DNA of 63,443 bases from Porphyromonas macacae DSM 20710 = JCM 13914 (lineage in GTDB: Bacteria; Bacteroidota; Bacteroidia; Bacteroidales; Porphyromonadaceae): NCBI RefSeq assembly GCF_000379945.1, contig NZ_KB904127.1:1-63443 (forward strand). Reading direction: 5' to 3'. The notes beneath the pieces are model-generated. The model was given only the letters and a program-made list of their open reading frames with translations, was not told the DNA's origin and searched no databases. Below are positions 8,783 through 18,466 of the stretch, piece by piece (positions within the stretch are counted from its first letter, which is position 1; every line of letters begins with the position of its first letter). The position numbers and the translations under genes were made by a program.

Positions 8783-11557
8783 CTAATGAGGTCCTCTGCC
8801 TCTGAATTCTCTTTCAAAAGCCGGTGAGCGCATATCATTTTTACCGGAACCGGAGGAAAAAATGTTGAAGCGGTAAATAAAGTGTACCATCAGATACCGC
8901 CCCAAAGTATTGGTGCTTTCGTTGCGAATGGCCAAAGCTGTGTTGGTACGGCTGATATTGCTGCGTTGATTGAGAATGTCGTAACCCTTAACGCGTATCG
9001 TGGCAGAGCGGCCGGGTAGAAAACTGTATGAAAGGCCTCCGTTCAAAATCCACTCATCGGCCGCATAGGCGGCAGAATAGCCTCTATTGGTCCTGTAGGT
9101 AATGTCATACTCCAAATCGAAGTTGAACGGCAAACGAATTGTGGTTTCGTTTCCGATCGTATAGTCGAAACTGTTTTTCATCTGATTCTGCACTTCAATG
9201 CTGTTTTTCACATTTTGATACCTCAACGTTCCGCGCAAACCGGTATCGAGCCATTCGTTGCGATAAACAAGCGCCAAATCTTCATTCAACATAGTGGCCA
9301 GAGAGCTGTTGCGGGCTCCGTTGATAAAACCGATATTTCGATTGACCATGTTGAAAGTGCCCAAACGCAGAGAGAAGCCGGAGTTAAAGAGAGGCATGGT
9401 CCAGAACCCGCCCACCATCATACGCCAGTTACCGTTTACATTTTTGTACTCGATGGTGCGTTTACCTGTTTTAACATCATACATACTGGAAGAAACGATA
9501 TCGTCCAAAGTAAAGCTGCCACCTACAAACATAGCCAGAGAAGTTTTCGTTTGAGTACTGAATGTGCGGAAATGCATACGCAAATCGTTGCGATAAGAGG
9601 GGCGAAGAGACGGATTGCCGATGTATTCTACCAGCGGATTGGTAATATCGGGCACCGGTATCATCTGCTGCACAGACGGTTGGTTCGTATTACCGCGGTA
9701 CACAAGTTGCAGGTTGGTGCTCTTGCTCGGCTTATAATTGAAACGCAGCGAGGGAGAGATATTCAAGCGGCTTATTTTAACCGGCTCAATTTGCACGCCA
9801 CCGGCTTCACTATGGCTTTTGGTGGTGTTAGGGTCGAAATTGATACCTGCGGTCAAGTCATACAAGGCGCCTGTTTTCTTAATATTAAGGCCAAAAGTAT
9901 GGGTCAGCAATGAATTCGTAAAATTGCGACTATATTCCGTTTGCGGCAATACATAGTTACCATCGGCATCCGGTCTGAAAGCTTCACGCTCGCTTTTGCG
10001 CTTGCTGTTTCTTATCTGATAGATACCCTGCAGAAAATAGTTTTTACCCAGAGGCTCCACCCAGGAAAGACGCACACGGAACCGGTAAGCCTGATTGTTG
10101 CTGTTCAAGAGCTGATCGACATCCTGCAAAACGACGCCTGTGCCACCTGTGAGTTTCGATTGATACAAACCCTCGATACGGCTGTCTTCATAACCGCCGC
10201 GCAGAGACAAAGACAACGTGCGACCGTCATCGTTCAGTTTGCGCGAAGCCTCTACATTAAGATTGGCGTTCAGGCCCCTGGTATCTGCGTGTTGAACGGA
10301 GTTACCTTTGTTGACCATGGAACCGTCTGCATCGTTCCGGGTTTCAAAATCCTCCGTGTTGTCCACGACACCTTTGCTCAAATTGAGTGAAGGCTCGATG
10401 ATTATTTCTGTTTTGTCATTCGGTTTCCACTCCATTCGCATCCGCACATCGGCGGCTTGTGTTTTGGAATTGTTAGCTGAATTTTGTTTCGATGTAGTGC
10501 TACCGGACTCCAGAAGATTTTGCTGCTCCACATTCGAAATCAAAGACTTGTCTGCATATCCGTAATTGGCATTTCCACCCATTTCATATCGCGGAGAAAA
10601 TATATGTGCGGCATTCGTTCCCAGAATATAACTGGCGGTAACGCCTTCATTGCTCGAACGGCGCGCCGAACGGGGCAAACCGGCCTGGCTCAGATCCACA
10701 CCGATATCCGAAAAGCCCATATTATTGGTATTGTTTCCCCCGGCTACGACCGTCCATTGCGAATCACCGGAAAAGCGATTTACGATACCATTCGTTTCCC
10801 AGCGTTTCTCCGAACCGGCTCCGGCAAAAACAGAGCCGAAAAGACCTTTTTTCTTGTCGGGTTTGATTTTGAGATTGATAACGGTTTCTTCCTCTCCGTC
10901 ATCAAATCCGCTCATCCGTGCCATATCGGATCGGCGGTCTACCACCTGTACCCGCTGTACCATATCTGCAGGCAGATTTTTACTGGCGACCTTCGGATCG
11001 CTGGTAAAGAAATCTTTGCCATCCACCATAATACGTTTGACGGCTTTTCCATTTACGGTGATATTGCCATCGGCATCCACTTCGGCTCCGGGCAACTTTT
11101 TGATAAGCTCTTCGAGAGATGCTCCTGTCTGTAAATTATAACTGCCGGCATTATATTCCAGCGTATCGTTGTTAATAACGACCTCGGCAGCCTTGGCCGT
11201 GACGGTTACATTGTTCAGAAGCTTCCCCATCCCTTCTTTCAAAGTAATGGTTTTCAACTTTTGATCGGCATTGCCCACGCGGACGGCTTGGGTATACTCC
11301 GTCAGTCCCACATAAGAGATAGTCAGCGAATACTGATTGTTCTTGACATTTTTCAGGGAGAAGTAACCATTGTTGTCCGTGGCCGTACCATAAACCATCT
11401 CTCCCTGGGAATTAAAAAGCTTCACGGAAGCCATGGGGAGGGGCTTTTTTTCTTCGTCCATAACCCTGCCGGACAGTGTTGCCTGTGCCATTGCCCAAAG
11501 AGGGAACAGCAAGAGAAATAAAGAGGCTAAGAAACGCACATGCAAAGAGCTTTTCAT
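8783..11557 (-). CDS. Outer-membrane beta-barrel protein with carboxypeptidase-regulatory-like domain (OMP_b-brl_3 family)
   Basis: The 924-residue product has a signal peptide ending A-M-A-Q (about residue 25), a regulatory-like beta-sandwich (ATLSGRVMDEEKKPLPMASV, about 26-110), a degenerate plug (LEELIKKLPGAEVDADG and V-N-G-K-A-V-K-R-I-M-V-D-G-K, about 145-215) and a long barrel of the OMP_b-brl_3 type. The spacing and the I-M-V-D-G-K-D-F-F motif are characteristic of this TonB-receptor-like family, whose substrates are mostly unknown. The C-terminus, R-E-F-R-G-R-G-P-H, lacks the terminal aromatic residue of classical barrels, which is common in this family. It stands alone between a DUF2851 gene and the hmuYR operon, with 155 bases of leader. 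Confidence 0.85.
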   Translation of the reverse strand: MKSSLHVRFLASLFLLLFPLWAMAQATLSGRVMDEEKKPLPMASVKLFNSQGEMVYGTATDNNGYFSLKNVKNNQYSLTISYVGLTEYTQAVRVGNADQKLKTITLKEGMGKLLNNVTVTAKAAEVVINNDTLEYNAGSYNLQTGASLEELIKKLPGAEVDADGNITVNGKAVKRIMVDGKDFFTSDPKVASKNLPADMVQRVQVVDRRSDMARMSGFDDGEEETVINLKIKPDKKKGLFGSVFAGAGSEKRWETNGIVNRFSGDSQWTVVAGGNNTNNMGFSDIGVDLSQAGLPRSARRSSNEGVTASYILGTNAAHIFSPRYEMGGNANYGYADKSLISNVEQQNLLESGSTTSKQNSANNSKTQAADVRMRMEWKPNDKTEIIIEPSLNLSKGVVDNTEDFETRNDADGSMVNKGNSVQHADTRGLNANLNVEASRKLNDDGRTLSLSLRGGYEDSRIEGLYQSKLTGGTGVVLQDVDQLLNSNNQAYRFRVRLSWVEPLGKNYFLQGIYQIRNSKRKSEREAFRPDADGNYVLPQTEYSRNFTNSLLTHTFGLNIKKTGALYDLTAGINFDPNTTKSHSEAGGVQIEPVKISRLNISPSLRFNYKPSKSTNLQLVYRGNTNQPSVQQMIPVPDITNPLVEYIGNPSLRPSYRNDLRMHFRTFSTQTKTSLAMFVGGSFTLDDIVSSSMYDVKTGKRTIEYKNVNGNWRMMVGGFWTMPLFNSGFSLRLGTFNMVNRNIGFINGARNSSLATMLNEDLALVYRNEWLDTGLRGTLRYQNVKNSIEVQNQMKNSFDYTIGNETTIRLPFNFDLEYDITYRTNRGYSAAYAADEWILNGGLSYSFLPGRSATIRVKGYDILNQRSNISRTNTALAIRNESTNTLGRYLMVHFIYRFNIFSSGSGKNDMRSPAFEREFRGRGPH

Positions 11558-11713
11558 AGGATTCTATTTAATTAACTGTTTTTAAGTGATTTATTAGAAA
11601 GCGCATACCGCATCATGATGTATGCAAGTACTATGTAAGAGTGTTTTTCAGGAAACAGGTTTAACGGCAAAAGGCCTTTTTTCGGAATCTCGCAAAACCG
11701 AAAACTGAAAATT

Positions 11714-13000
11714 CTATTTTTTTAAGGAGAAAAGAGAGATGCCCCAATGACAGAAAAAGCATTTTCCGGATGTACAGTATCCATCCATCAGCTGGATTAG
11801 CGACTGGCTGTCGGCCGCCGAGTCCACCTCGACCCCGGCTTTCCGGAAAAGACGTATAATACGGTTGTTCTCAGGAGGTAAAAGCTCAAAAAGTTTTACT
11901 GCTTTTTCAGCCAAAAGCGGAATTTTTCGTTCCTGAGCATAAGCATAGAGATAAGGCGCAACAACATTGATTAGAATAAGATGATAAGAATCTTCACTGA
12001 TACGTCCCTTTTCAGGGCGGGTCTCTCCTTCGGGGCCAAACAAGCTGTAATGAGATTGCCAGAAATCGGATACTTCGGGCATAAACAAAGGCTTCAAATC
12101 GTCCGGATAATTGCTCTTCAGGCAGGCATCCCCGATCCATTCGGCATGATGCCATATAGCAGCAAGCTGTGCCAGCCTTCTGTGGGGCGAAGCCACAGGA
12201 CGTATGCGATGCAAGCGAAAAGCATTGCCGGGAAGGGGCTCGAGCCCGAACTTATGTTTCAGAAAAAGGTATTCATCCCGAAGTCGTATCACATAGTCTG
12301 CGGCCGTCTCGTCTACATCGCCTAAAAAACCGGCCTGCCCCAAAAGGAGAGCCTCCAACTGGAATAAACTGCTGCGATGTTTTTGCAAAATCCGCAATGG
12401 CAACGAACGTGCCAGACGCTCCATCGGGTCATTGTTTACCCTGAAACCGAAATAGCGTGTGAGCAGTATATAAAAAGTCTGAGACCAATCGCCGCCGGAC
12501 ATCTCGTAAAACTTACGAACGTCTCCGGCTTTCCGTTCCAGACGCTCTACAAGCAATCGGTCCATCCAGCCATGTTGCCGGATAGAGGTGAGATCTTTCA
12601 GCCGGCAGGCACAAGGCAGTTCTCCAACACCCCGGGATAAAAGGGATGCCATATCATACATCTCGGGGGAAACTTCAATCTCACACGCCGGGATTTCAAC
12701 TCCTGAAGCCGTAAATACGGGGCGATCCTGTTTGAGTACTACGTGCAATATGCAGTTATCATAGTTTCTGTCATGCTGGTGACCATGGACATACCATTCC
12801 GAAGATTTGGCGTGTATCTCTACATTGCCTACCCACAAAAGACCGTTTATTCGAATCTTCGCATTAAAGAAATCGGGGCCGGCGTCCGTATTACGAATGC
12901 CGGGGTCTATAACCTCAACAGCACTACCGGACAGGCTCCCTACCGGAGTCAATGCCCTATAGTGCTGTTTTTGCCAAATATAATATAGCAGAGTTTCCAC
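11714..13000 (-). CDS. DUF2851 family protein
   Basis: This cytoplasmic-looking protein of 428 residues has no signal peptide. The N-terminal block (METLLYYIWQKQHY, then V-I-D-P-G-I-R-N-T-D-A-G-P-D-F-F-N-A-K-I and G-N-V-E-I-H) is the hallmark of DUF2851, a family widespread in Bacteroidota with no established function. The conserved D-A-G-P-D-F and V-E-I-H-x-x-S-S-E-W motifs look like an active or binding site. The C-terminus carries a C-T-S-G-K-C-F-F-C-H cluster that could bind a metal. It lies 18 bases after the mannose-1-phosphate guanylyltransferase gene on the same strand, so the two are probably co-transcribed, although no functional link is apparent. Confidence 0.85.
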   Translation of the reverse strand: METLLYYIWQKQHYRALTPVGSLSGSAVEVIDPGIRNTDAGPDFFNAKIRINGLLWVGNVEIHAKSSEWYVHGHQHDRNYDNCILHVVLKQDRPVFTASGVEIPACEIEVSPEMYDMASLLSRGVGELPCACRLKDLTSIRQHGWMDRLLVERLERKAGDVRKFYEMSGGDWSQTFYILLTRYFGFRVNNDPMERLARSLPLRILQKHRSSLFQLEALLLGQAGFLGDVDETAADYVIRLRDEYLFLKHKFGLEPLPGNAFRLHRIRPVASPHRRLAQLAAIWHHAEWIGDACLKSNYPDDLKPLFMPEVSDFWQSHYSLFGPEGETRPEKGRISEDSYHLILINVVAPYLYAYAQERKIPLLAEKAVKLFELLPPENNRIIRLFRKAGVEVDSAADSQSLIQLMDGYCTSGKCFFCHWGISLFSLKK

Positions 13001-13018
13001 TGCTTTTAAGAAAGCGGA

Positions 13019-14101
13019 CTAATTGTATTTATTGTCGAAACGGATGGTGGCATCGGCTGCAAACTGCTTGATTCTCTGTTCTTCGCTTTTCTTACAAATG
13101 AGAAGAACATTTTCCGATTCGGCCACCACACAGTCCGTAAGCCCCTGTATCACAACCAATCTTTCGGGATCATCCATGAAAACGATATTGCGCTCGGATT
13201 CATAGAACTGAACTCTACCGCGCAAGGACACATTCTGCTGCTCATCCTTAGGACTTAAATCATAAAGAGCCCCCCATGTGCCCAAATCGGCCCATCCGAA
13301 ATCCACGGGCAATACCATTACCAAATCGGTCTTTTCCATAATTCCGTAGTCAATGGAAATATTGGGACACAGAGGAAAACTTTCACGGATATAATCGGCC
13401 TCTCCGGGAGTATCGAAGAGTGCCAATCGTTGTTCTAAAGCAGTCGAAACTTCGGGCAAATGGGTACGAAAAGCCCGGATGATACTTTGCACATTCCAAA
13501 CAAAGATGCCGCTATTCCAAAGAAATTCGCCGCTATTGACAAAGAGCTTGGCCATTTCAAGGTTAGGCTTCTCGGTAAACGTTTTGACATTGATAAAATC
13601 ACCTTGTCGCACATCATCCATCTGGATATATCCGTAACCCGTTTCGGGATGACTCGGGCGAATACCCATCGTAACCAAATTGTCGTTGTCTGCAACGAAA
13701 GCCAACGATTTTTCTATGGCTTTCACAAAGTCCTCTTCGCGCAAGATAAGGTGATCCGAAGGAGCTACAACGATATTGGCATCGGGATTGCGGGTAAGGA
13801 TACGATAAGAAGCGTAAGCAATAGCCGGAGCGGTATTACGGCGCGTAGGCTCCAACAGTATCTGATCGGCATTCAACTCCGGCAGTTGCTCCCGGATTTT
13901 ATCGCCATACTGCTCGTTGGTTACCACAAATATATTTTCAGGGAGAATGAATTTCCGGAAACGCCGATACGTAGCCTGCAGAAGGGAATGGCCGGTGCCG
14001 AAGAAATCAATAAACTGTTTAGGATTATTCTCTCGGCTGAGGGGCCAGAAACGGCTTCCTATACCTCCGCCCATAATGACGCAATAATTGTTTGAATTCA
14101 T
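13019..14101 (-). CDS. manC: Mannose-1-phosphate guanylyltransferase
   Basis: The enzyme converts mannose-1-phosphate and GTP to GDP-mannose, the donor for fucose and mannose units of surface glycans. The 360-residue product shows the nucleotidyltransferase signature V-I-M-G-G-G-I-G-S-R-F-W-P-L-S-R close to the start, the P-K-Q-F loop, E-P-x-x-R-N-T-A-P-A-I, and I-S-I-D-Y-G-I-M-E-K with G-W-A-D-L-G-T-W later. It lacks the C-terminal isomerase domain, so it is the short monofunctional form. The ATG at 14101 was chosen over an in-frame TTG two codons upstream. A TAGCTTTG -7 element lies at 14165-14172 on the minus strand, without a clear -33 partner. DUF2851 follows closely. Confidence 0.92.
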   Translation of the reverse strand: MNSNNYCVIMGGGIGSRFWPLSRENNPKQFIDFFGTGHSLLQATYRRFRKFILPENIFVVTNEQYGDKIREQLPELNADQILLEPTRRNTAPAIAYASYRILTRNPDANIVVAPSDHLILREEDFVKAIEKSLAFVADNDNLVTMGIRPSHPETGYGYIQMDDVRQGDFINVKTFTEKPNLEMAKLFVNSGEFLWNSGIFVWNVQSIIRAFRTHLPEVSTALEQRLALFDTPGEADYIRESFPLCPNISIDYGIMEKTDLVMVLPVDFGWADLGTWGALYDLSPKDEQQNVSLRGRVQFYESERNIVFMDDPERLVVIQGLTDCVVAESENVLLICKKSEEQRIKQFAADATIRFDNKYN

Positions 14102-14363
14102 GGCCAATCAGTTTGTTTGTTAATGAATTTCCTAATCGCTATGCTTCGCATATTTAGTTGCTTACAAAGCTAACAATTATTACGAAACCGCACACCCTGC
14201 ATTCAAGGGCAAAGAAAGGACATAAGGGCTTACGCCCGTTGAAATTCGATCCATCTAAAAAACGAAAACGATAATCCTCGAGCACCTGACCGGCAGTTTA
14301 TAAAAATCTACTGTTAAAAAGCAAAGACAGAAAAACAGCAAAAGAATCCCCTATTATTAGGTA

Positions 14364-14395
14364 TTGACACACTGTTAAGAGTACAATTATATTTG
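14364..14395 (+). promoter_or_regulatory. Promoter of the six-gene TonB receptor/ABC operon
   Basis: TTG at 14364-14366 and TATATTTG at 14388-14395 are separated by 21 bases, which fits the Bacteroidetes consensus. The start point would be near 14402. This supports the ATG at 14414 as the start of the first gene, because the in-frame TTG at 14393 would lie inside the promoter. The rest of the divergent 312-base spacer (14102-14413) holds only the -7 element of manC; nothing else was recognised. Confidence 0.65.
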
Positions 14396-14413
14396 AACTT
14401 AAATCTTCGAGGC

Positions 14414-17194
14414 ATGCAAAATTTAAAGTTCATTGCACAAAAGGCACTCGTACTTATCCTGTCATTCGGTTATACAATATATCTTCCGGCACAGCAAAAA
14501 AGCGAGTTTTTTCAGATAAACGGCTCAATCAAAGACTTAGAAACAAAAGAAGGAATCGAGTCTGTATCCGTCATGCTGCTGAACGAGGCCGGAAAAATTA
14601 TTTCCGGCACCATCACAAACACGCAAGGAGAGTATACTCTATCGAAAATACCTAAAGGAAGGTATATAATAGTCGCTTCGATTATTTCTTACGAAAAGCG
14701 GAGCAAATCCGTAGAGGTGGATAAAAACAGACAAATAGACATTCTGCTCAAAAACCAGGCCTTTGCATTAGGAGACGTCGTTGTAACAGCAAGGGAAAGC
14801 AGACATCTGCGTACCATCTCGTCCATTAACAAAGAAGCGTTGAATTTATTACAGCCGTCAAGTATTACAGATGTGCTGGAATTGTTACCCGGCGGTAAAG
14901 CTGCGGATCCGGTGATGAACAAAGCAAACATCATTCATCTGAGAGAAAACAATACTCCGTCCGAGAAGTATGGGACGGGGGCATTGGGTACCACTTTTAT
15001 CATTGACGGAAGCCCCATCAGCACAAACTCCGACCTGCAAGGGATGCGAGCTTCGGGAGAAACTTTCGTTGGCAATAAATCGACCGTGGGGATGGGATTG
15101 GATATGCGTACGCTTGCTGCGGACGATATAGAAAACATTCAGATAGAACGGGGAATCCCCTCCGTAGAATACGGTGATCTCACTGACGGATTGGTTAAGA
15201 TCACCAGAAAAAAAGGAGCTAATCCCTGGGAGGCACGCTTCAAATCCGACCTGACCTCGAAACTCTATTATACAGGCAAAGGATGGGGCGGGAAAAAGAG
15301 CAGCCTCAATATCGGCATTTCATTTATCCACAGCAATAAAGATCCAAGGGATCCGCTGGAAGAATTCAAACGACTCAGTTTTTCCGTCCGAAACAGGCAC
15401 AACACAAGCCTGGGAAAGCATCGCTTGATCTGGAGCAGCAATCTGGACTTCAACGGCTCTTTCGACAACTACAAAAAAGATAACGAACAGATTATCTTCC
15501 AAAACGATTTCTTCAAGAATTCGCGCCAACGCTATAGCTGGAGCAACAATCTCGATTTATACTTCAAAGAACCCGGTTGGATAAACAGATGGAATAACCT
15601 CATTTCCGTCTCATTGGGCAATGACCGGATGAAACGAAGGCAAACCATATTCCTGACAAGACCTTCAGCCGTACCGAATGAAGAAGGAGAGGGGGAATTC
15701 ATCGGCACCTATATTGCACCCGAATATGTTTCGGAATGGGCGGTAAAAGGGATACCCCTGACTGTACATGCAAAATCGATGGCATCCGGTCAAAAGCGTT
15801 TTGGCAGAGTACTTTCTCAATACAAAACAGGAGTGGAATGGCAATTGGACAAAAATTCGGGCGACGGACTGGTTTTCGATCGCTTCAAGCCTCCTTACCT
15901 CTCCAATATGCGCTCGAGAAACAGGAAATTTTCAGACATTCCGGCTTTTCACCAATTGTCGGCCTTTGCCGAAATCACAACAAAAATACCGATCAGTGGA
16001 CATCGCATAAACAGCAGTCTGGGGATAAGGGCTACCGGCACTCCGGCACTCTCATCTGCATATCACCTGTCCAAAATCATGGCTTTGGACCCACGCATGA
16101 ATATCCAATGGCTCTTTCCGGAAATCGAAATCCGGAAGAATCCGCTGCAGCTTTCCCTGCAAGCAGGCTACGGCAGACTCAGCAAATTTCCCACCATCGG
16201 GTATCTCTACCCGGAACATTATTACGACGATCTGGTCGAACTGAATTACCATCACCAAAAGCCGGAATTGAGACGTATCGTATTCAGGTCATACGAAACC
16301 AACCCCACGAATTACGAACTCTCCTATGCACAGAATCACAAATGGGAAGTGCGCTTGGACGCCTCGTACAAACGACATAACCTGTCGATAACCGTTTACA
16401 GAGAAAATTTGAGAAACGGTTTCAGACCGCAAACACAATTCAGGGCTGTGACTTATAAGAAATACGATTATTCCGGCATCGATCACGACCACATCACCGC
16501 TCCGCCGGATTACACGCAGTTGCCTTTCGCCCGGGATACGCTGTTACGGGCTTCCACAAGAATAGGCAACGGCAGTCACACCGAAAAACAGGGTGTCGAG
16601 TTTCAGTACAACTCCCCCCGTATTCCGGTGATACTGACACGTATCACTTTTAACGGGGCTTATTTCCACAATAATTACTCCAACTCTCAGGCGGTGTACA
16701 AACATCCGTCTGTCATCCTCAACAACAAAGAATATCCCTTTGTGGGTAAATATCGCTTTGACGACGGTTATACCTCGGACTATATGGCCACGAACCTAAT
16801 GTTCGACACCTATGCTCCGCGACTGGGTATGAATTTTATGTTCAGCATCCAGGGCGTTTGGAAAAATACTTTTACCTCCAAGCGAATAGCCGAACTACCC
16901 ATTACCTATATAGACAAGCAGGAACAGGAGCATGTTTATACGCCGGAAATGGCCAATGATCCTCTGCTTCGATGGCTCTCGGATATCTCTGCCAACAATG
17001 AAAAGTTTGTCCGGAAAGAGCCGATTTCGGTTTTCCTCAATTTCAAAGGCACAAAGACTTTCGGCAAACATTTCACTCTGGCTCTGTTCGTAAACCGTCT
17101 GCTCGATATTCAAGAAAAGATCGTGATAAACGGATACCAAAGCCGGCGACAGACAGATCCCTACTTTGGTATGGAATTGAATGTAAAAATTTAA
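14414..17194 (+). CDS. TonB-dependent outer-membrane receptor with atypical plug
   Basis: This 926-residue receptor opens with a signal peptide (MQNLKFIAQKALVLILSFGY, cleavage near P-A-Q-Q), then a carboxypeptidase-regulatory-like domain (I-N-G-S-I-K-D-L-E-T-K-E-G-I-E-S-V-S-V) and a plug domain. The plug has the usual D-V-V-V-T-A-R-E and I-E-N-I-Q-I-E-R-G motifs, but contains an insert around T-T-F-I-I-D-G-S-P-I-S-T-N-S-D-L-Q-G before the closing segment. The barrel ends in M-E-L-N-V-K-I. It is the first gene of an operon with a DUF4876 lipoprotein, a DUF6850 barrel and an ABC-type module, so it is predicted to import a specific compound through the outer membrane. The ligand is not known; a metal or a metal complex is a guess from the company it keeps. 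Confidence 0.85.
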   Translation: MQNLKFIAQKALVLILSFGYTIYLPAQQKSEFFQINGSIKDLETKEGIESVSVMLLNEAGKIISGTITNTQGEYTLSKIPKGRYIIVASIISYEKRSKSVEVDKNRQIDILLKNQAFALGDVVVTARESRHLRTISSINKEALNLLQPSSITDVLELLPGGKAADPVMNKANIIHLRENNTPSEKYGTGALGTTFIIDGSPISTNSDLQGMRASGETFVGNKSTVGMGLDMRTLAADDIENIQIERGIPSVEYGDLTDGLVKITRKKGANPWEARFKSDLTSKLYYTGKGWGGKKSSLNIGISFIHSNKDPRDPLEEFKRLSFSVRNRHNTSLGKHRLIWSSNLDFNGSFDNYKKDNEQIIFQNDFFKNSRQRYSWSNNLDLYFKEPGWINRWNNLISVSLGNDRMKRRQTIFLTRPSAVPNEEGEGEFIGTYIAPEYVSEWAVKGIPLTVHAKSMASGQKRFGRVLSQYKTGVEWQLDKNSGDGLVFDRFKPPYLSNMRSRNRKFSDIPAFHQLSAFAEITTKIPISGHRINSSLGIRATGTPALSSAYHLSKIMALDPRMNIQWLFPEIEIRKNPLQLSLQAGYGRLSKFPTIGYLYPEHYYDDLVELNYHHQKPELRRIVFRSYETNPTNYELSYAQNHKWEVRLDASYKRHNLSITVYRENLRNGFRPQTQFRAVTYKKYDYSGIDHDHITAPPDYTQLPFARDTLLRASTRIGNGSHTEKQGVEFQYNSPRIPVILTRITFNGAYFHNNYSNSQAVYKHPSVILNNKEYPFVGKYRFDDGYTSDYMATNLMFDTYAPRLGMNFMFSIQGVWKNTFTSKRIAELPITYIDKQEQEHVYTPEMANDPLLRWLSDISANNEKFVRKEPISVFLNFKGTKTFGKHFTLALFVNRLLDIQEKIVINGYQSRRQTDPYFGMELNVKI

Positions 17195-17216
17195 TCAACT
17201 AAAAACTTATAGAAAA

Positions 17217-18437
17217 ATGAAAAAGAATTTTTTATGGTCTTTCGGCATCATTTTCTTCATACTGTTGAACATGATTGCCTGTAAAAACGACGATACTCCC
17301 GGCGTATCCAAACAGGAAGTAATCTTTAAGATCAGCCCGGCGGAAAACATCTCCGACATCAAGAACCTCTCCATCATCTTTACAAATGTGAATAATCAGG
17401 AACAAAAACTTACGTTCACCCCTGAAATATCGGGAGGGAAGGTCAAAATAGAAGTGCCTTCCGGTATTTACAACATAGAACTAAAAGCTTCTGCCAAACG
17501 AAAAGAAGATTCTAAAGAAGTGGTAGTTCGCTGTTACCTGAGAAACATCAGTATAGAGAAACAAAAGTTGAATTTAGAAGCGACATTGCAGGCAGAGGTC
17601 GAAGGTAGCGGTTTTGTACTGTCCGAATTGTTTATTGTGGGCAGTAAAACTCCGGCCAATAAAGAGTACAGACAAAGCAAATACTTTGTTATCTATAATA
17701 ACTCGGACAAAACGCTTTATGCAGACAGCCTCGTAATCTGCGAAACGGATTTTATGAACCACATCAGAAGAGAAGATCTGAATCCGGTTGTATTGGACAA
17801 AGCCGTACCCGTAGGTGTGGTTTTCATGGTTCCGGGCAAAGGCAAAGATGTGCCGGTAAAGCCGGGCGAACAGATTGTACTGGCAGACATCGCCAAGGAT
17901 CACAGCAAAATACAATCGTCTTATCCCGATTTAAGCAAAGCTGATTTCGAATGGTTCGACGACCCGAAGAAAGATCCGAGCCTCGACGAAGATATTCCCA
18001 ATGTGCCCAACATGGAAAAAATCTACTCCTACTCTCTGTCGGTATGGAATCCTCACAGTAAAGGGTTCAGAGGATATATCATAGCAAAAATGCAACTTCC
18101 GGTAAAAGAATACCTCAAAAAATATAAATACGACTATAGTTATTCGACAATTGTTAAAGGAGAAAAGATTTTCAAAAAATTCTCCCGCTATATGATTCCC
18201 AATGACTGGGTAATCGATGCCGTAAACCATACGCATGCCCAAGGATATGTCTGGGATGTCATGAACAAGAAGTTAGACCAGGGGTTTACTTTCATAAATG
18301 GCAACAAAGACGAATCCAAAAGAGATTTGGCCACTATCAGAAAAGTGCTGAAAGAGGAAAACGGAAGGAAAATTTATCAGGATACAAACAACAGCACACA
18401 AGATTTTGAAATTAAAAAGCCTTCTTTTTGTAAATAA
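17217..18437 (+). CDS. DUF4876 domain lipoprotein
   Basis: The 406-residue lipoprotein has a lipobox L-N-M-I-A-C (Cys22) followed by K-N-D-D. An Ig-like beta region (about 30-110) precedes the DUF4876 segment, recognised by G-S-G-F-V-L-S-E-L-F-I-V-G-S-K-T-P and Y-F-V-I-Y-N-N-S-D-K-T-L-Y-A-D. The family is known only from Bacteroidota, is uncharacterised, and is regularly found beside a TonB receptor. Position in the operon (22 bases after the receptor) suggests a surface partner that presents ligand to the receptor, comparable to SusD or HmuY but unrelated in sequence. That role is inference. Confidence 0.78.
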   Translation: MKKNFLWSFGIIFFILLNMIACKNDDTPGVSKQEVIFKISPAENISDIKNLSIIFTNVNNQEQKLTFTPEISGGKVKIEVPSGIYNIELKASAKRKEDSKEVVVRCYLRNISIEKQKLNLEATLQAEVEGSGFVLSELFIVGSKTPANKEYRQSKYFVIYNNSDKTLYADSLVICETDFMNHIRREDLNPVVLDKAVPVGVVFMVPGKGKDVPVKPGEQIVLADIAKDHSKIQSSYPDLSKADFEWFDDPKKDPSLDEDIPNVPNMEKIYSYSLSVWNPHSKGFRGYIIAKMQLPVKEYLKKYKYDYSYSTIVKGEKIFKKFSRYMIPNDWVIDAVNHTHAQGYVWDVMNKKLDQGFTFINGNKDESKRDLATIRKVLKEENGRKIYQDTNNSTQDFEIKKPSFCK

Positions 18438-18466
18438 CACCGGTGACTTCCTTATTTAACTTCAAA